Shown here one piece after another: positions 1-12,179 of a stretch of 64,000 nt of DNA. The stretch is from positions 5,016,001 to 5,080,000 of the forward strand of contig BSYO01000003.1 of assembly GCA_033239525.1 (NCBI GenBank), written 5' to 3'. The notes under the pieces were generated by a model. The model did not search any database. It was given only the letters and a program-made list of their open reading frames with translations, and was not told the DNA's origin. This DNA comes from Nepenthes gracilis. Lineage: Eukaryota > Streptophyta > Magnoliopsida > Caryophyllales > Nepenthaceae. The translations under genes and the position numbers were made by a program. Positions within the stretch are counted from its first letter, which is position 1. Every line of letters starts with the position of its first letter.

Positions 1-851
1 TGAGTTTTGAATAGTTGTGTAAGATATTTAATTGTGTAAAAATAAATATAACCTAAATTTTGATTATTTGTTCATTTATAGGTAAGACTTTATCTGCCTT
101 CGGTTTATAAGAAATAATATGATTTGAGAATATTTTTATAGTGTATTAGTTAGAATAAGAAACTTAATTATCAATTTAAAATTATGTATGATTGTTATGA
201 AAATCTTTTGATATTGCATTTAAAATTTGATCATATTCCTTTTCGTATAGTTTTAACATAAATTATATATTTAATTATACAAATTATATGCCAAATTAAG
301 TAATTAATTTATTTTTACTTTTATTTTTACTAACCCTATTTAAATTAGCATGTTTGAGCACTTGCAGGTAAAGAATGTCATCAGAAAATCAAAGTAACGA
401 TGTAGACTCAGGATGTGAATATTTTGATATTATACAGTTATCTTAAACAGGTAACCTTAGGAGATTTATTTTCATTCCGATTTACTGGTCTTATAATTGA
501 TTTAGTTATTACAATGTATTGTCGGTAATATAGTTAGATTTTAATTTTCTTTTTAGTAGTTCATATGAGTACTATGATTTTGTATAAATATATCTCATTA
601 CGCATATTTCGATGTTATAATATAGTCGGTATTCGGAGTTATTTTTGGATATGACATTTTGGGTTCTATGATATGATTGTCGACATATAATTTTATGGTC
701 ACATCTGGCAAGTAGAAACTTTTATGATTTTAAAAATATTAATAGTCCAACTTTGAGTCTTGAAATATAATAAAGTAAGGTATTAATTAAATTAATTAAT
801 TAATAGTCGATTAATCTCGTTAATTATTTGGAACTAATAGGGGACGTGACA
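1..851. mobile_element. Probable 3' part of a solo LTR (left edge)
   Basis: This AT-rich stretch has no gene. It ends in GGGACGTGACA, much like the end GGGACGTCACA of the well-defined solo LTR at 7341-9173. It also resembles the 3' halves of the large LTRs near 57-64 kb in its 'ggtgag/ttttg' and 'tgtcgacat' style blocks. The other end and the matching target-site duplication lie outside the window, so this is inference from the terminal motif only. Confidence 0.35.
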
Positions 852-1444
852 GCCAAAATGCATACAAATTTGGCAATAATGTTTAGGATTTTTATTATAT
901 GTGATTTTTTATTTTTTTAACACATACAATTTAAGGATGATAAAAATAGTTTGAATTAATAGTTTGATACAATTAGATATGAATTGATCAATTTTGGGTA
1001 AAATATAATTTTTTTTTTTTCGAGTCTGGATTGCATTTAGGCTTAGACCAATTTGAATATAATATACCACGTACAAAAAATAATATATCAACACTAACCT
1101 AATTACAACATAAATTTAAGCTCTATGTTTTATTTTGCTTTATATTTTGTATATTATGGTTTTATAGGTTATATACTTGCTTTGGATCTCAACAAACATA
1201 AAGATTTAAAATTTTTTATAAGTTTAAGATTTATAATATTTATATCCTCATTTGATTATTATAAATATTTTATAAAATTTTATATGAGTTAAATTACGTT
1301 TAATGATTTACGATATCTCTCTCGTATATTCAAAAATTAAAAGGATTACGGATTAAGATTTAACTAACACCAGATCATTTTCAGTGTCGGATCGGATGTA
1401 CTAGTTATTTGAACAATGGAGCTGAGAAGACAGGGTTATCACCT
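852..1444. other. AT-rich upstream region of CCB4, no gene seen
   Basis: This is the spacer between the LTR-like end and the CCB4 start codon. It contains only AT-rich sequence and short ORFs without recognisable content. The CCB4 promoter and 5' UTR must lie here. An in-frame upstream ATG at 1409 would add 12 residues to the protein, but it lacks the usual start MEA-SLL of this family. Confidence 0.5.
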
Positions 1445-4255
1445 ATGGAAGCGGGAAGCCTTTTGCGTCCCGGTTGGTGTATTCCCAAACTCTCTCTCCG
1501 TCGTCCTCTTCCTGCTTTCCCGCTCCTGGCTAGGCCCTCTTTAAGTAACTCGCAGGTGCTTCTCTCTCTCTCTCTCCCCCTCCCTCTGTTATAAATGGAA
1601 GTGCGGGGTTAAGAAGTGAAATTTTCTGTAGAAGGCCGAAGGGTACAGAGGGCCAAAGCCAAAGAGAAACTTGGTGGCCGATTGGGTCTATTCAAATGAC
1701 GACACCGTTCGGATTTTGCCGACATATGTCGGCGGTTTCTCTCTCTTAGCTGTTCTCCTAAATCGTGCTGTTTTCGGCATTGCTCCGGTTGCCGATGCCG
1801 GCAGGTTGCTATCGCTGAAATCTCGCGGCAGTTTGTCTCTCCATCAATTCGATCTCATCTGAATTACAAGCTGTGATCTCATTTTGCTATTTGCATTTCA
1901 TGAATGTGGCTGTTAGGTTAGACATTTATGTTAAAGCAGTGGGAGGAAAAAGGCAGTTACAGTGCCTAATGGTGTTGATTAGGATACAACAAGCGTCCCT
2001 TGGCATTTACGCCAAGGGAACGTTTGGGCTACTATTCCTTTCGTGCTTGGCACTACACGATCCCAGAAAAGATAAAGATAAGGCAAAACATCTCGGAAAT
2101 GATCCGCCTCTGGGGAAAAAAAAAAAAAAGCCCTTCATTGGCCAAGAAATTTTGCATAGAATGACAAAAATTTGACTTCCAATACAAAAAAAAAAAAAAA
2201 ACTCAAGTTAAACGCCCCATGGTAATTCGACTCTGAAAATAGGCAAAATTAATCACCATGGTGATTTTGCAAGGTTGGGTTGTACTCGTGCTGCGTAGAC
2301 GAAGAGTGGTTAACTGGACTTTAAGTTTCTTTTAACAAACTAAAGAATAAAGAAAGATGGAGGGAATATGAACATACATCAAAGGTAGATAAAGTGCTAT
2401 AAATTGCTCAAATTAAACTACTACAGAATCATAAAGTTGCTGGAAACATAAAGTACTGGAATGTAAATGGTCTGGAAAGATAAATAGCGTCTGGAATGCG
2501 AAGGAGCTGGGAAAAGTAAAGAGCAATAAAGTAAATGATTTTACATTTTCTTTGGCATCAATTTCGAATGAAGAATGTAGTTTACAAACGATATCTGACT
2601 AATTTATATGCTTGGTATTGACTGTTAGTACTAAATTTTAGTTATATTGTAGCTAAAGGAACACAATGTCTGTAGTTTCAAATCTGAGCATAAAAAGTTG
2701 TACTTCTGAAGAGTGAGTTCATTAATGGAGCACACACCTATAAACTTTGCCATTTTACCACTCTTTCTCTTCTTTATTTTGTAAAATCCACCATATATTT
2801 GTCAAAGATAAGAATTGAATTAAAAAGTTCATGGACTTGAAGTGAAATTGAAAAGAATAAGTCTGAATTGTCGTTCTCGATGATGGTCGTAATAGGAGAG
2901 ATAAGCAAATTGAAACTGATAGCACTTTGCTTGTAGCAGTCACACATATTCAAGCTATTCTCTCAACTTCTGACTATTTCCTCTCCATGTCTCCTTGTTC
3001 TCCTTGCTTCTGTCTTCATGCTTTGAGTGAAAGATGATGTGGCAGATTAGAGTTGAGATCAACTTTTTTGGGTGAAATATCGCCATCAAAGTCTGAAAAT
3101 TGTTTTTACACATGTAGCCTATGAGGTGGGACAGAAGAATCTTTCAGCCCAACTCAATCCTTCAATTAAAAAGATCACCTGTTAGATGAGCTTTGTGTAG
3201 GTGGAGATATCAGGCGATCATGCTAACTCAATCCATTGGCTAGGCACCAACTTTTACATTAAGAATCCTTCCTAGCCAGGTAATGCACCTACATAATATA
3301 TACAAAAATATATAAATGATCCAGCTAGGAAAACAGATCACCTAGCCTTGCCAATTGTATAATTATTTGAAGTTAGCCACACTAGTGACATTGTAACCAA
3401 AATTGACAAAACAAGTGTCAACAATTGGACTTAAAACTTATACGTGAGTTTTTAGTTAATTTTTTCAAGTATTGTGCCTTATGTTTGTAAGAAAAAATCT
3501 ATTAGGCTTCTGAGTTTTATGCTGTGGATTGTTTGCTGTTTGGAGTGGTCCTGTATGATTATTTAGTGTGATGTTATATTAAATGTTAAGAGGTTCTAAG
3601 GAATATTTAATTTTAAGTGTTTGTTCTGTGTTTAGTTTGTTGAAATGTTCCCCTCACTAATATGGAGTGGTCCTATATATATATATGGAAAATACTTGCT
3701 TTGGCAGCTCACAATCAAGGGCAGATCTATTAACTCTTGGCTTGGCTGTTACCAATACTCTAACTGGTCTTGTATGGCTGTCAATCAGACCAAAGTCCAT
3801 AACTATGGTTAGGGCTTCATTTCTATTTATAGCAGTCACCCTCCTGTCCCCGCATTTCCATGTTGTTGCCTCCTTTTTTTTTTTTCAATGTGGTTGAATT
3901 TATGCACAATTAAGTAGAAATGTTAAATCGCAGGTAGATCCTCAAGGTGTGGAGTGTCAGAGAGTGTCTCCCTACCTCCCTGATTCTGCTGCTTCTGAGT
4001 TGGAATGGTACAATACTTTCTGTCATATCTGCAATTGTTCTGAAATTACTTCATTTTGTGATTTTGTTATTCGCATGTCATACGCAAGTACTTTCCTTAC
4101 TGCACTTGGTGAACAATAAAATATGATCAATAGTCATATACCCCACAGCAACATGTAGATCTTTGAATGAAATTGGAACCATGCTAGGCTTTTCAAAGCG
4201 TTCTCCTTCCCTCTCTCTCTGTCACCCCCTCACAAAAAAAAAAAAAAAATAAAAT

Positions 4256-4300
<45 letters not shown>

Positions 4301-5868
4301 CAAGAATTGAGACTTCTAAAATGTTAGTTATATTTACCATTTTTCTTCAGGAATTTCTTTTGATACTGATCTACATAAATCATCAAGGCTGTATTAGTTT
4401 GGTGGTGATTGGATGACCAGTCGTTTATTTTTTTGCTGTTAACAGGTTTTGGGAATCTCTGTCAGCTGTGACATGCTGCAGGTCCTTGGTTGTTGTTTAT
4501 GATAACAATTGTATACTTCAAATTGGCGTGGCAGCTGAATCATCGAAATGTGGTGAAGCTGAAGCTGTGGATGTGGCTAAATTAATTCAAGGGTCACTCT
4601 ATCAAGGCATTATGAATTCAGGAGCACGTAAGCTAACTTCACTAAACTGACTGATGTTCTGGTGTAGGAAATAACAAATAGACATTTTATCGAACAATTG
4701 ATACCAAAACAATTGTCTATTCTGACTTGTGTCAGAGAGCTACTTGACCAATCTTTCGCTATACCCTGGCAAGTCTGAACTGCCTTTTTTGCCTGCAAAT
4801 GCACAGGTACAGTTTCATTCTCTCTTAAGTACGTAAAGGATCCCTTGATCCCGTATTTTATGTAGTGCAGTTCTTTTAAGTCTGTACATCCTATGTATAA
4901 CTACCGGGGTTTTCATCTATCCGCGGTTCTCACGGCAATTTTTTTGGAACTTTATGTGAAGGAAATGGACCTCACCTTTCTTGTATTTACTAGGAAGGGA
5001 TTTTGTTATGTGAGACCTATATGATCTTTGTTAAGCTGCAGCACCCTCTTGTATGAAGAGAGACTACTCTTACTACAAGTTTACTATAATTTTTTAAAAA
5101 CATGATGTGGTACTTGTTGAGTGTTTTCTTTTTTTTTGCGTGAGTGCGTGCGTGCGTGTGTGTGTGTGTGTGTGCTGGGCCTATGTGATAGACATCTCAA
5201 CGTCCTTTACAGCATATTTGGCAATGGGGACTGATTGCTTGCATGAAATGGTTAATAGGGCTTCAGCTCCATTGCCGGTCGGATGCAAGAGGAGGGTAAA
5301 CCATAGAAAAATGAAGAGTCAAAATGCATGCCAACTCAATCTGGATCACAGTACCTAACAAAGTGGCTGTGCTACTCTGGCTTGGGTAAGAGTTCTCAAT
5401 ACCAGGATGATTTTGGGCATTGGACCTGACCAATCTTAATTGATTTTGATGGATTTTTCATTAATGAATATTCTGGATGCTATACCCATCCAAGCACCAC
5501 TATTTCTTGTCGGTGATTTAAGCTGGAGAGTTGAAGTAATTATATTTTGATACTCATTTCCTAGATGACCTAGCAATCATTGTGTCACAGCCATGCTTTT
5601 TGTTGTTTTCTGAAAGGAGGCTAAGGAGTTATGTCAGTTTTCTATTACCCTTTGAAGTTTACACTGATTTCTAAGCATGGGAAATTCGATCTTGCTTGGA
5701 TTTCATATTGAAATCTTTGTTCTAATAATCAGAGTTAGGGGAGTAGAAAGAGAAATGAAAAAGGTGATATTGCCAACCTCTGTTCTAAATCCCTGGCTGA
5801 GAAATGAAAATCGCTTTGGGAACAGCACAATTCAAACTTTTCCCATCCTCATGAAGTAATAGTAGTGT

Positions 5869-5902
<34 letters not shown>

Positions 5903-6929
5903 CATGAATCTTTATTGAAATAAGCGTCTATGTAACCTAAAGAAACTCCTTGATTTTGATTATATTTTCAGAAAAGGAATTGGTGCCTAAAAGCACTTTG
6001 ATTATCTCCTCAATCTGCTATAAACCAGTGGACTTGCAGTTAGGTTTTGAACTTGGAAATGGTGCTTTCATTTATTCAAAATATTGTAAGTATTCATGTT
6101 TCGCCAATAGGTGTATTGTATAGAGGATACTTTAGTATAAAATCGGAATTTAGCATGGATTTGTCAAAGTTTTTTTGTATATGTCAGTGCCATGAGAAAC
6201 AGATTGTTCTGGTTTGTTTGAAGTCTGAGATCACTAATGTGCCTCTATTGCCCATCCTTTTAGTATCACCTTCACCACCATCTTCTGTCTGTTCCTACGT
6301 CTTTTTTCCACTTAGAACAACTTGTCTGCTTTGTTGCATAGCTCGTCTCTTGTACTTTTTGTGGAAGGTTTTCCTCTTCAGGTTATATATAGGACTGCCC
6401 ATATCCTCTAATTTACCGAAATCTTGGTGAACTGTGGATTCAGCAGGCAGTCATCTTGCAGTCGCTGGAGGCAAAGGAATTTTGATCATAGCTGGCGACA
6501 CAGTAAGGGGCTTCATTTCTATAGACCAGGTATTCTTTCATGGTCTTCAGACTCACTGCTCGATGAAAATGATTCGGCAACTGGCATCGACGAGTTAGAC
6601 TTTCACTTTCGGCTTTACTTTCAAGTCACTGGTAAATGCAGAAAAAATCATTCAATTTGGTTGAAAAAAATGGAAAGTGAACAAATATATCCATATGCAC
6701 TTCAGCAGAAAAAAATAAAAACCTTGTTCACGGACCCATGTTCTTCTGTGCTTGAACCTTCTTTTCGTGATCATAAGATCGGTTTCATACCATCAACCTC
6801 CTGCTACTTAATTTTGCTCATGAATTGCAGGCATGGATATCATTAATCGGAGACAAGTTGGATGTTACTCTGTCAAAGTTGGTGCCAGAAGAGGGCAGAG
6901 ATAAGAGGTTTAAACTTGAAAGTCCATGA
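1445..6929 (+). CDS. CCB4: CCB4, cofactor assembly of complex C subunit B (chloroplast), exon 7 frameshifted
   Basis: CCB4 is a thylakoid membrane factor that, with CCB1-3, attaches haem ci to cytochrome b6. Eight exons fit GT-AG rules and phase: 1445-1555, 1632-1804, 3708-3807, 3934-4007, 4446-4627, 4736-4806, 6447-6529 and 6831-6929. Exon 1 encodes an Arg/Ser/Leu-rich start typical of a transit peptide. Exons 2-3 give the membrane part, with VADWVYSNDD and then SRADLLTLGLAVTN and WLSIRPKSI. Exons 5-8 give the stromal domain, with AVILQ and AWISLIGDKLD. Exon 7 is 83 nt, but the duplicate at 50056-50139 has 84: one G of the GGAGG run is missing here near 6471. Translation therefore hits TGA a few codons later, losing the last ~60 residues. 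This is either a recent null allele or a sequencing error. The family assignment comes from remembered Arabidopsis CCB4 motifs. Confidence 0.85.
1805..3707 (+). other. CCB4 intron 2 (1.9 kb), no other gene
   Basis: This large intron holds no supported gene. It contains poly-A runs at about 2116 and 2186. There is a hairpin around 1995-2018 (CCCTTGGC paired with GCCAAGGG) and a perfect 16-bp palindrome AATCACCATGGTGATT near 2250. The acceptor TTTGGCAG at 3707 is used because it joins the frame into SSQSRADLL. Confidence 0.6.
4259..4297. repeat. (AT)n microsatellite in CCB4 intron 4
   Basis: About 19 perfect AT units follow a poly-A tract. The equivalent site in copy 2 (around 47900) has only the poly-A tract, so the AT run expanded in copy 1 or was lost in copy 2. 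Confidence 0.95.
5144..5174. repeat. (GT)n microsatellite in CCB4 intron 6
   Basis: A GCGT run grades into a pure GT run. Copy 2 has a shorter equivalent at about 48765-48789. Confidence 0.9.
5870..5902. repeat. (GA)n microsatellite in CCB4 intron 6
   Basis: This is an AG run with one interruption. It is shorter in the duplicate at about 49482-49497. Confidence 0.9.
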
Positions 6930-7340
6930 AGTTTTGCCGTTTGCTTACTGTATGTCTACGCTGTCTCCATTGAAGAAGGTTACTTACTCTCGTTTCTTCA
7001 CGTAACGTGCAATGTGATACCTTTTTATATAATGCCTCTCAAACTTATAATTTTGTTATTTTTAATCTTTTGTTTAAACATGAATTCTATTTTGTGGAAA
7101 AACTTAACTAATTTTTTTTTTTAAAATCCACAGTAATTTGTAGATTTTTTAATAAATATTTAAAATATATTGTAGAAATTTTATTTAATGAATTTGTAGA
7201 AAATTATATATATATTGTTTTTAAATAGATCTCAAAACTTGAGCTTACAATCTTAACTAAAATAATCTAAAGTTTGAATTATGTCGGATTAAATGTGTGA
7301 GGTTTAAAACTAACCGATGTCCATCCCTCTTATTATATAG

Positions 7341-9173
7341 TGTGGGGTCCCAGTCCTAAATTATATTGACATTGAGGAGGTAATTAAGTACTCGTATCAA
7401 ATTAGGCTTAATGTATATGCGGGAAAATAAGTTCCCAGGAGCAAATTGAGGAATCGATGATGTGGCCTGCTGGGCGCCTGCTAGGCACTCGAGCGCCGGC
7501 AGGCATGCGCCAGAACCATTAGCGCTGCGCCAGAGTGCGCTCGAGGGCAAGGGTGGCAGAGCGTGCGCACCTGTTGCTCGCCCGAATGTCACTTGAGCGC
7601 TAGCCTGATATAAAATCATGCGATGGTTTTCTTTCTCCCATTTCCGCCCGACTTTTTGAGATAAAGAGAAAGAGAGCCGAAGGAGGAAGAGAGAGAAGGA
7701 AGGTTTCAAGGCTACCGAGTTTGTTTCCGCCCAAGAGCTAATTAGGAAGGTGATAGATTGGGTTAAGGCAAGTGCACTCCCACCTTTTTCTCTCGTTTTT
7801 ATACACTTTTGTTTCGTTTTTTTCGGGTATATTCGTTCCGATCCGCGAATAAGCTTGTATTTTATGTTACGCATGACCTTAGTATGCAAATACTTCAATT
7901 TAATATCCGATTTACAAGATTTGTGTGGTTTTTTTGCACTTTGGAACCCTAACCCACCGCCCTCTTTGAAATGACCCGATTTCTTGTCACTTTTGCATGA
8001 TTTAGCTTTAATTATGGGTTACCCATTTCTTGAAAGTGAAGTATTGTCAACATTGGCATCCGATTTAATGATTTTGGGCATTAATTGTTCTAACGAAACC
8101 CTAAACCCGTGCCCTAAGTTTTTAGCCCTCTAAATTGGGGTTTTTGTTTAATTTGGCTTAAGATAATTAAAATTCTAAGTGTTGGACGTGATGGTTTTGT
8201 AATTTGTTTGTATGAATTATGAAAATGCTAATTTTATGTGTCCGGAAATTATGATTGAATTGTTTATGAAGGAAATTATGACCTTGTCTACAGGGATTGT
8301 ATGTAGATGGCTTGCCTCTGTATGTAGATGGCTCGCCTTTGGGTCATGAATAGGAGGAGATGGATTTTGATTATATAGAAGCAAAGAAAATCTAGGTTAC
8401 AATCAACTACTTCTTAGTCAATAAATCCTACTGGCTCAAGTTTTTAACTAAAAATAAGTTTTTAATATAATTTAATCAGATAAGAAATCAGGAATAAAAT
8501 ATGGGAATTGAATGGTTTTATGAAAGTTTAACATTTCATGCATGCTTTGGAAATTAGTCATTGTCATTTCTTTCTGTACATAGTTATATATATATGTATT
8601 GTTATGTTTTGTATATAAATAACATGTTCTTAATTGTTTTTGTACCTTACTGTGCCTTAGCTCACCCCTTGTTGTTTTTATAAATTCCCAGATGGACAGT
8701 ACGAGTTTTTGCTCGACGATCAGGATTAAAGGATTAATGTTAATTTGAGGGTTGGAAGTGTTATATGATGGTTTTTGGATGTATCTTTTGTTATTTTGGT
8801 ACAATTATTCTTTTGGGATAGGAATGATGTATATGTATAATTTTTTTGTATTGTAAGTTAGTAGGCCCATGTTTAGTTGAATGGAGTATTTCTTTGGATT
8901 TTTGTATATTTTGTAGATCTTGTGATGAGATCAGAGGGCATTAGCGGCATCTCTCTGTTCTGACAAGGTGTTTAAAGACCCAATGTTGGAGTCACGAAAT
9001 ATTGTGGTGATTTTGGATCTTGTGTGGTGATTGTGTGTTGTTAGATGATATTTTGTCTTTTTTGGGATTGGATTTTTATTGTTGAGCAGGATTTGTACAG
9101 GTTTTGTATTAGCCCAATGTCTGTATTACAACTAAAATTTTGTCAGTTTTCGATTTATTTATGGGACGTCACA
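7341..9173. mobile_element. Solo LTR with 5-bp TSD (TATAG)
   Basis: The 1833-bp element starts TGTGGGGTCC and ends GGGACGTCACA. It is flanked on both sides by TATAG (7336-7340 and 9174-9178). No primer-binding site, polypurine tract or coding region is present, so it is a solo LTR left by LTR-LTR recombination. It lies about 400 bp downstream of the CCB4 stop. The 5' part is GC-rich, followed by a GA-rich leader. The same insertion, truncated, is in copy 2 at 50954, so it predates the segmental duplication. Confidence 0.85.
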
Positions 9174-9178
9174 TATAG

Positions 9179-10930
9179 TCTATGATATTTTAAAATATCT
9201 TGATGAATACAATAATAATTAGAACGTATGAAATGGGCAATTGTGCCTAATATTATTGTATTGACACATCATCAGAATTATTTCATTTATGGTTTTGAAA
9301 ATTATATCATATAATGAAAGTAATATATTATTTTAGAATTTATTTAATTATTTAATGTTATATGCTATTTAGATATATCCTACAATTTATTTTTTCTGTT
9401 AATCAGTGTTACAAATATCAACGTGATGTGACTCTTGGTTGATTTTGCTACGTCCATTTTGGAAGCTGAAATAAGTAAATGGACTTTGTACAATTTTAGC
9501 TGGGCTATGCTTCCAAATCTTTTTGGAAAAGTATAATATTGATGAGTATAGTTATCTCTAATTCAAGATGAAGGTTCATTAAGAAATTGACTCAGAATTG
9601 AATAATGTTCTAGTCAGTTTATATAATCTAAAATGGATAGATGAGTTTATTGGTTTTGTTAAGATAGTCTATTTCTTATGCATTAAAGATACCTATTTTA
9701 ACTGACCAAAGTAAATAACTTTCTTTTTTTTATCAAGATAGCTCAATAGATTTGGTTATTAGTTAGGTATCATCGGTCGAGCGGTATTCTCTTATCTATC
9801 TGGATGGTTTCATGGGCGGTTGTTAGAGAGATTAACTGCCCCTTAACTATATATAACCTTTTTACTTAGGAGGGAAGGGGGGATGAATAACGAAAAAGGA
9901 TAAGTCAAATAAATGTATTTTTCTTCTGGCAATATATTAAAAGCAAGCAAGTAATAATTCTAAGACGCTTTACTTTAAACATATTATTTCTCTCACATGA
10001 AGATGCATTTCATCAAGTACACTTCTCTAAAACCTTTCATATAAGTATTAGTATTCTTATATTGCATTCTCGTTTTCTTTTTCAAAAAAGAAAGATAATT
10101 GACTTGAGAGTAAAAGGATAAATCGGAGAGTAAGTATCGTCAATCCTTTAACTTTTTATTTATTGTGTTGCATGGGATATAGATTCTAAGTATACGGAGA
10201 TCGAATTCACTTCAAATCGGTCAAATGAGATGAAGTAGCTTTTGGCTCCCTAATCCGTATAGTAAATCAGATTTAAAGATGTATCAAATATATATTATTA
10301 GAAAATATATTTTAATATTTATTTATTATTTATATTTAGAATTTTATTCTAATATCAAATTTATATTTTGTGCCAATTATTACATAAAATTTCAAAACGT
10401 CTTTTTATTTTTAAACTTTTGTATTTATAAAATTTTGACATTATCTATATATACATTAAAATATGTTTCATTGATTAATCAATTAATTATATAAAATAAA
10501 ATTTATATCAAAAATAAATTAACATTAGAATAAAAAAGATAAAAATGCAAAGAAGTTAAAGTATCTACATTGACTTTTTTTTAGTACAGGGAAAAAAGAA
10601 AAGTAAATGTTGCGTGTTGGAATTTCAGTTGTTGTACTGATTAGGGACCCTTCCAATCTTCTGTTTTGGGTCGATCTAAATCGGGTCCAATCTCCATCGT
10701 TGATAACTTGGGACCTGCACAATACAAATCACAAACAAAAGGTCAGAGGTCAACAGGGGGCTATCCCCCGTTGACACTCCGATATTCAAATTAGAAATCT
10801 TCTACAATAAATGGAGGAATGCACGTTTAAAGGTAAACACGGCGGAAATGCAAAGATGCAGCGATGAGGGGAGTGTGTGAGAGGGATGTATTTGGAGGCT
10901 TGAGCTCAATGAATGCCCCCGGCAGAGTGG
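9179..10930. other. AT-rich unique stretch, no gene seen
   Basis: This region of copy 1 is absent from copy 2. It is AT-rich up to about 10.6 kb and then becomes GC-rich (CAACAGGGGGCTATCCCCCG near 10750) as the minisatellite-bearing element begins. ORFs here are short and low-complexity. I see no gene. Confidence 0.5.
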
Positions 10931-10931
10931 T

Positions 10932-11242
10932 GGCTTAGAGGTGCGTCCAACAGAGTGGAGGTTTAGAAGCGCGTCCGACAGAGGGGCGGCTTAGAAGTGC
11001 ACCCGACGGAGGGGCGGCTTAGAAGTGCACCCGACGGAGGGGTGGCTTAGAGGTGTGCCTGCGGAGGGGGGTTTAGAGGTACGCCCAACAAAGGGGTGGT
11101 TTAGAGGTGCGCCCACGGAGGGTGACTTTGAGGTACGTGCTCGGTAGAGGGGCGACTTAGAGGTGCGCCTGCGGAGGGTGGCTCTGAGGTGCGTTCGGCG
11201 GAGGAGTGGCCTAGAGGTACGCCCGGTAGTGGGGTGGCTTAG
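10932..11242. repeat. GC-rich minisatellite A, about 28-bp unit, ~12 copies
   Basis: Degenerate tandem units are built on GGCTTAGAGGTGCGCCCGAC followed by a GGAGGGG spacer, with a period of about 26-30 bp. The period is not a multiple of three and both strands stay open by composition only, so I do not read it as coding. It lies directly before a second array with a different unit. Confidence 0.85.
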
Positions 11243-11360
11243 GAGAGAAGGACTAAACAGCATAGAAGGGTTAACATTCAGGTTACCTGACTGGAGGGCT
11301 GACTCCTGAGCAGTGAGCTCCTAACTCCGGGTCGGAAAGACTCGTGACTCTGGTATGGAG

Positions 11361-11876
11361 GGTTGAGAGCCTCTGGACGGGAGGAGAGTTGATGGCTTCT
11401 GGACGGGAGGATGGCCTAGGGCCTTCGGATGTGAGGAGGGCTGAGAGCCTTCGGGTTGGAGGAGGTTTGATGGTCTCCAGACAGGAGAAGGGCCAAGAGC
11501 CTCCAAGCCGACGGAGGGCTAACAGCCTCCAAATGGGAGGACAGCTAAGAGCCTTTGGACGCGAGGAGGGTTGAGGGCCTCCTGGCTAGAATAGGTTTGA
11601 CGGCCTCCTGGCTGGCGGAGAGCTGATGGTGTCTGGATTGGAGGAGGGTTGAGAGCCTCCCGGTGGCGGAAGGCCGATGGCCTCTGGACTGGAGGAGGGT
11701 TGAGAGCCCCCTGGCAGTGGAAGGCCGCTAACCTCCGAACGGGAGAAGGGTTGAGAGCCTCTTGCGGGAAGGCCGTTGGCCTCCGAATTGGAGGAGGGCT
11801 GATAGTCTCCTAGCAGCGGAAGGTCGCTGGCTTTGAGAGCCTCCTGGCGGGAAGAGGGCTGATGACCTCCTAACCG
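11361..11876. repeat. GC-rich minisatellite B, about 26-bp unit, ~20 copies
   Basis: Degenerate tandem units contain GTTGAGAGCCTCCGGACG and GGAGGAGG, with a period of 25-27 bp. Two sub-variants tend to alternate: GTTGAGAGCC with GGAGGAGG, and GCCGATGGCC with GCGGAAG. This suggests a higher-order unit of about 52 bp. Arrays A and B probably belong to one GC-rich element spanning about 10.7-12.14 kb, whose ends I cannot fix. Confidence 0.85.
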
Positions 11877-12179
11877 CTATCTTACTCTCGTTGGAGATTG
11901 ACTAGTGACGGCTACGCCATTCTCTGTGCCATTCGGAGCCTTATGGAGCTTCTTCAAGCTTCTCCCACTTGTCGAGCCAGTCCTTCAAAGTTTGAGGGTG
12001 CTTGCTTTTGTAGTGAAATTTATAGATACATCGCTACTCCAAAAGTAATGTGGGACTTTTACTTTAAAAGAATTATGTTAGATTGTGGGCTACTACAAGG
12101 TCTGACCCATTGGACCCATGGTTACTGGACTCATCAGTAAAAATAATATAAGATAAAATAACGCCATATTTTTGTAAAA

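Noticed and set aside
1873..2175. 100-codon open frame after CCB4 exon 2
   Set aside because: It is in CCB4 intron 2, ends in a poly-Lys run from poly-A, and has no family match that I recognise.
7356..7898. 180-codon open frame on the minus strand
   Set aside because: It lies wholly in a solo LTR. The copy 2 equivalent is broken, and there is no protein-like composition or motif.
10991..11574. Arg/Ser/Pro repeat proteins from the minisatellites
   Set aside because: Unit lengths of 26 and 28 bp are not multiples of three, so no stable protein repeat exists.
10932..11876. CRISPR-like array
   Set aside because: Units are contiguous and degenerate with no unique spacers, and the genome is a plant nuclear one.
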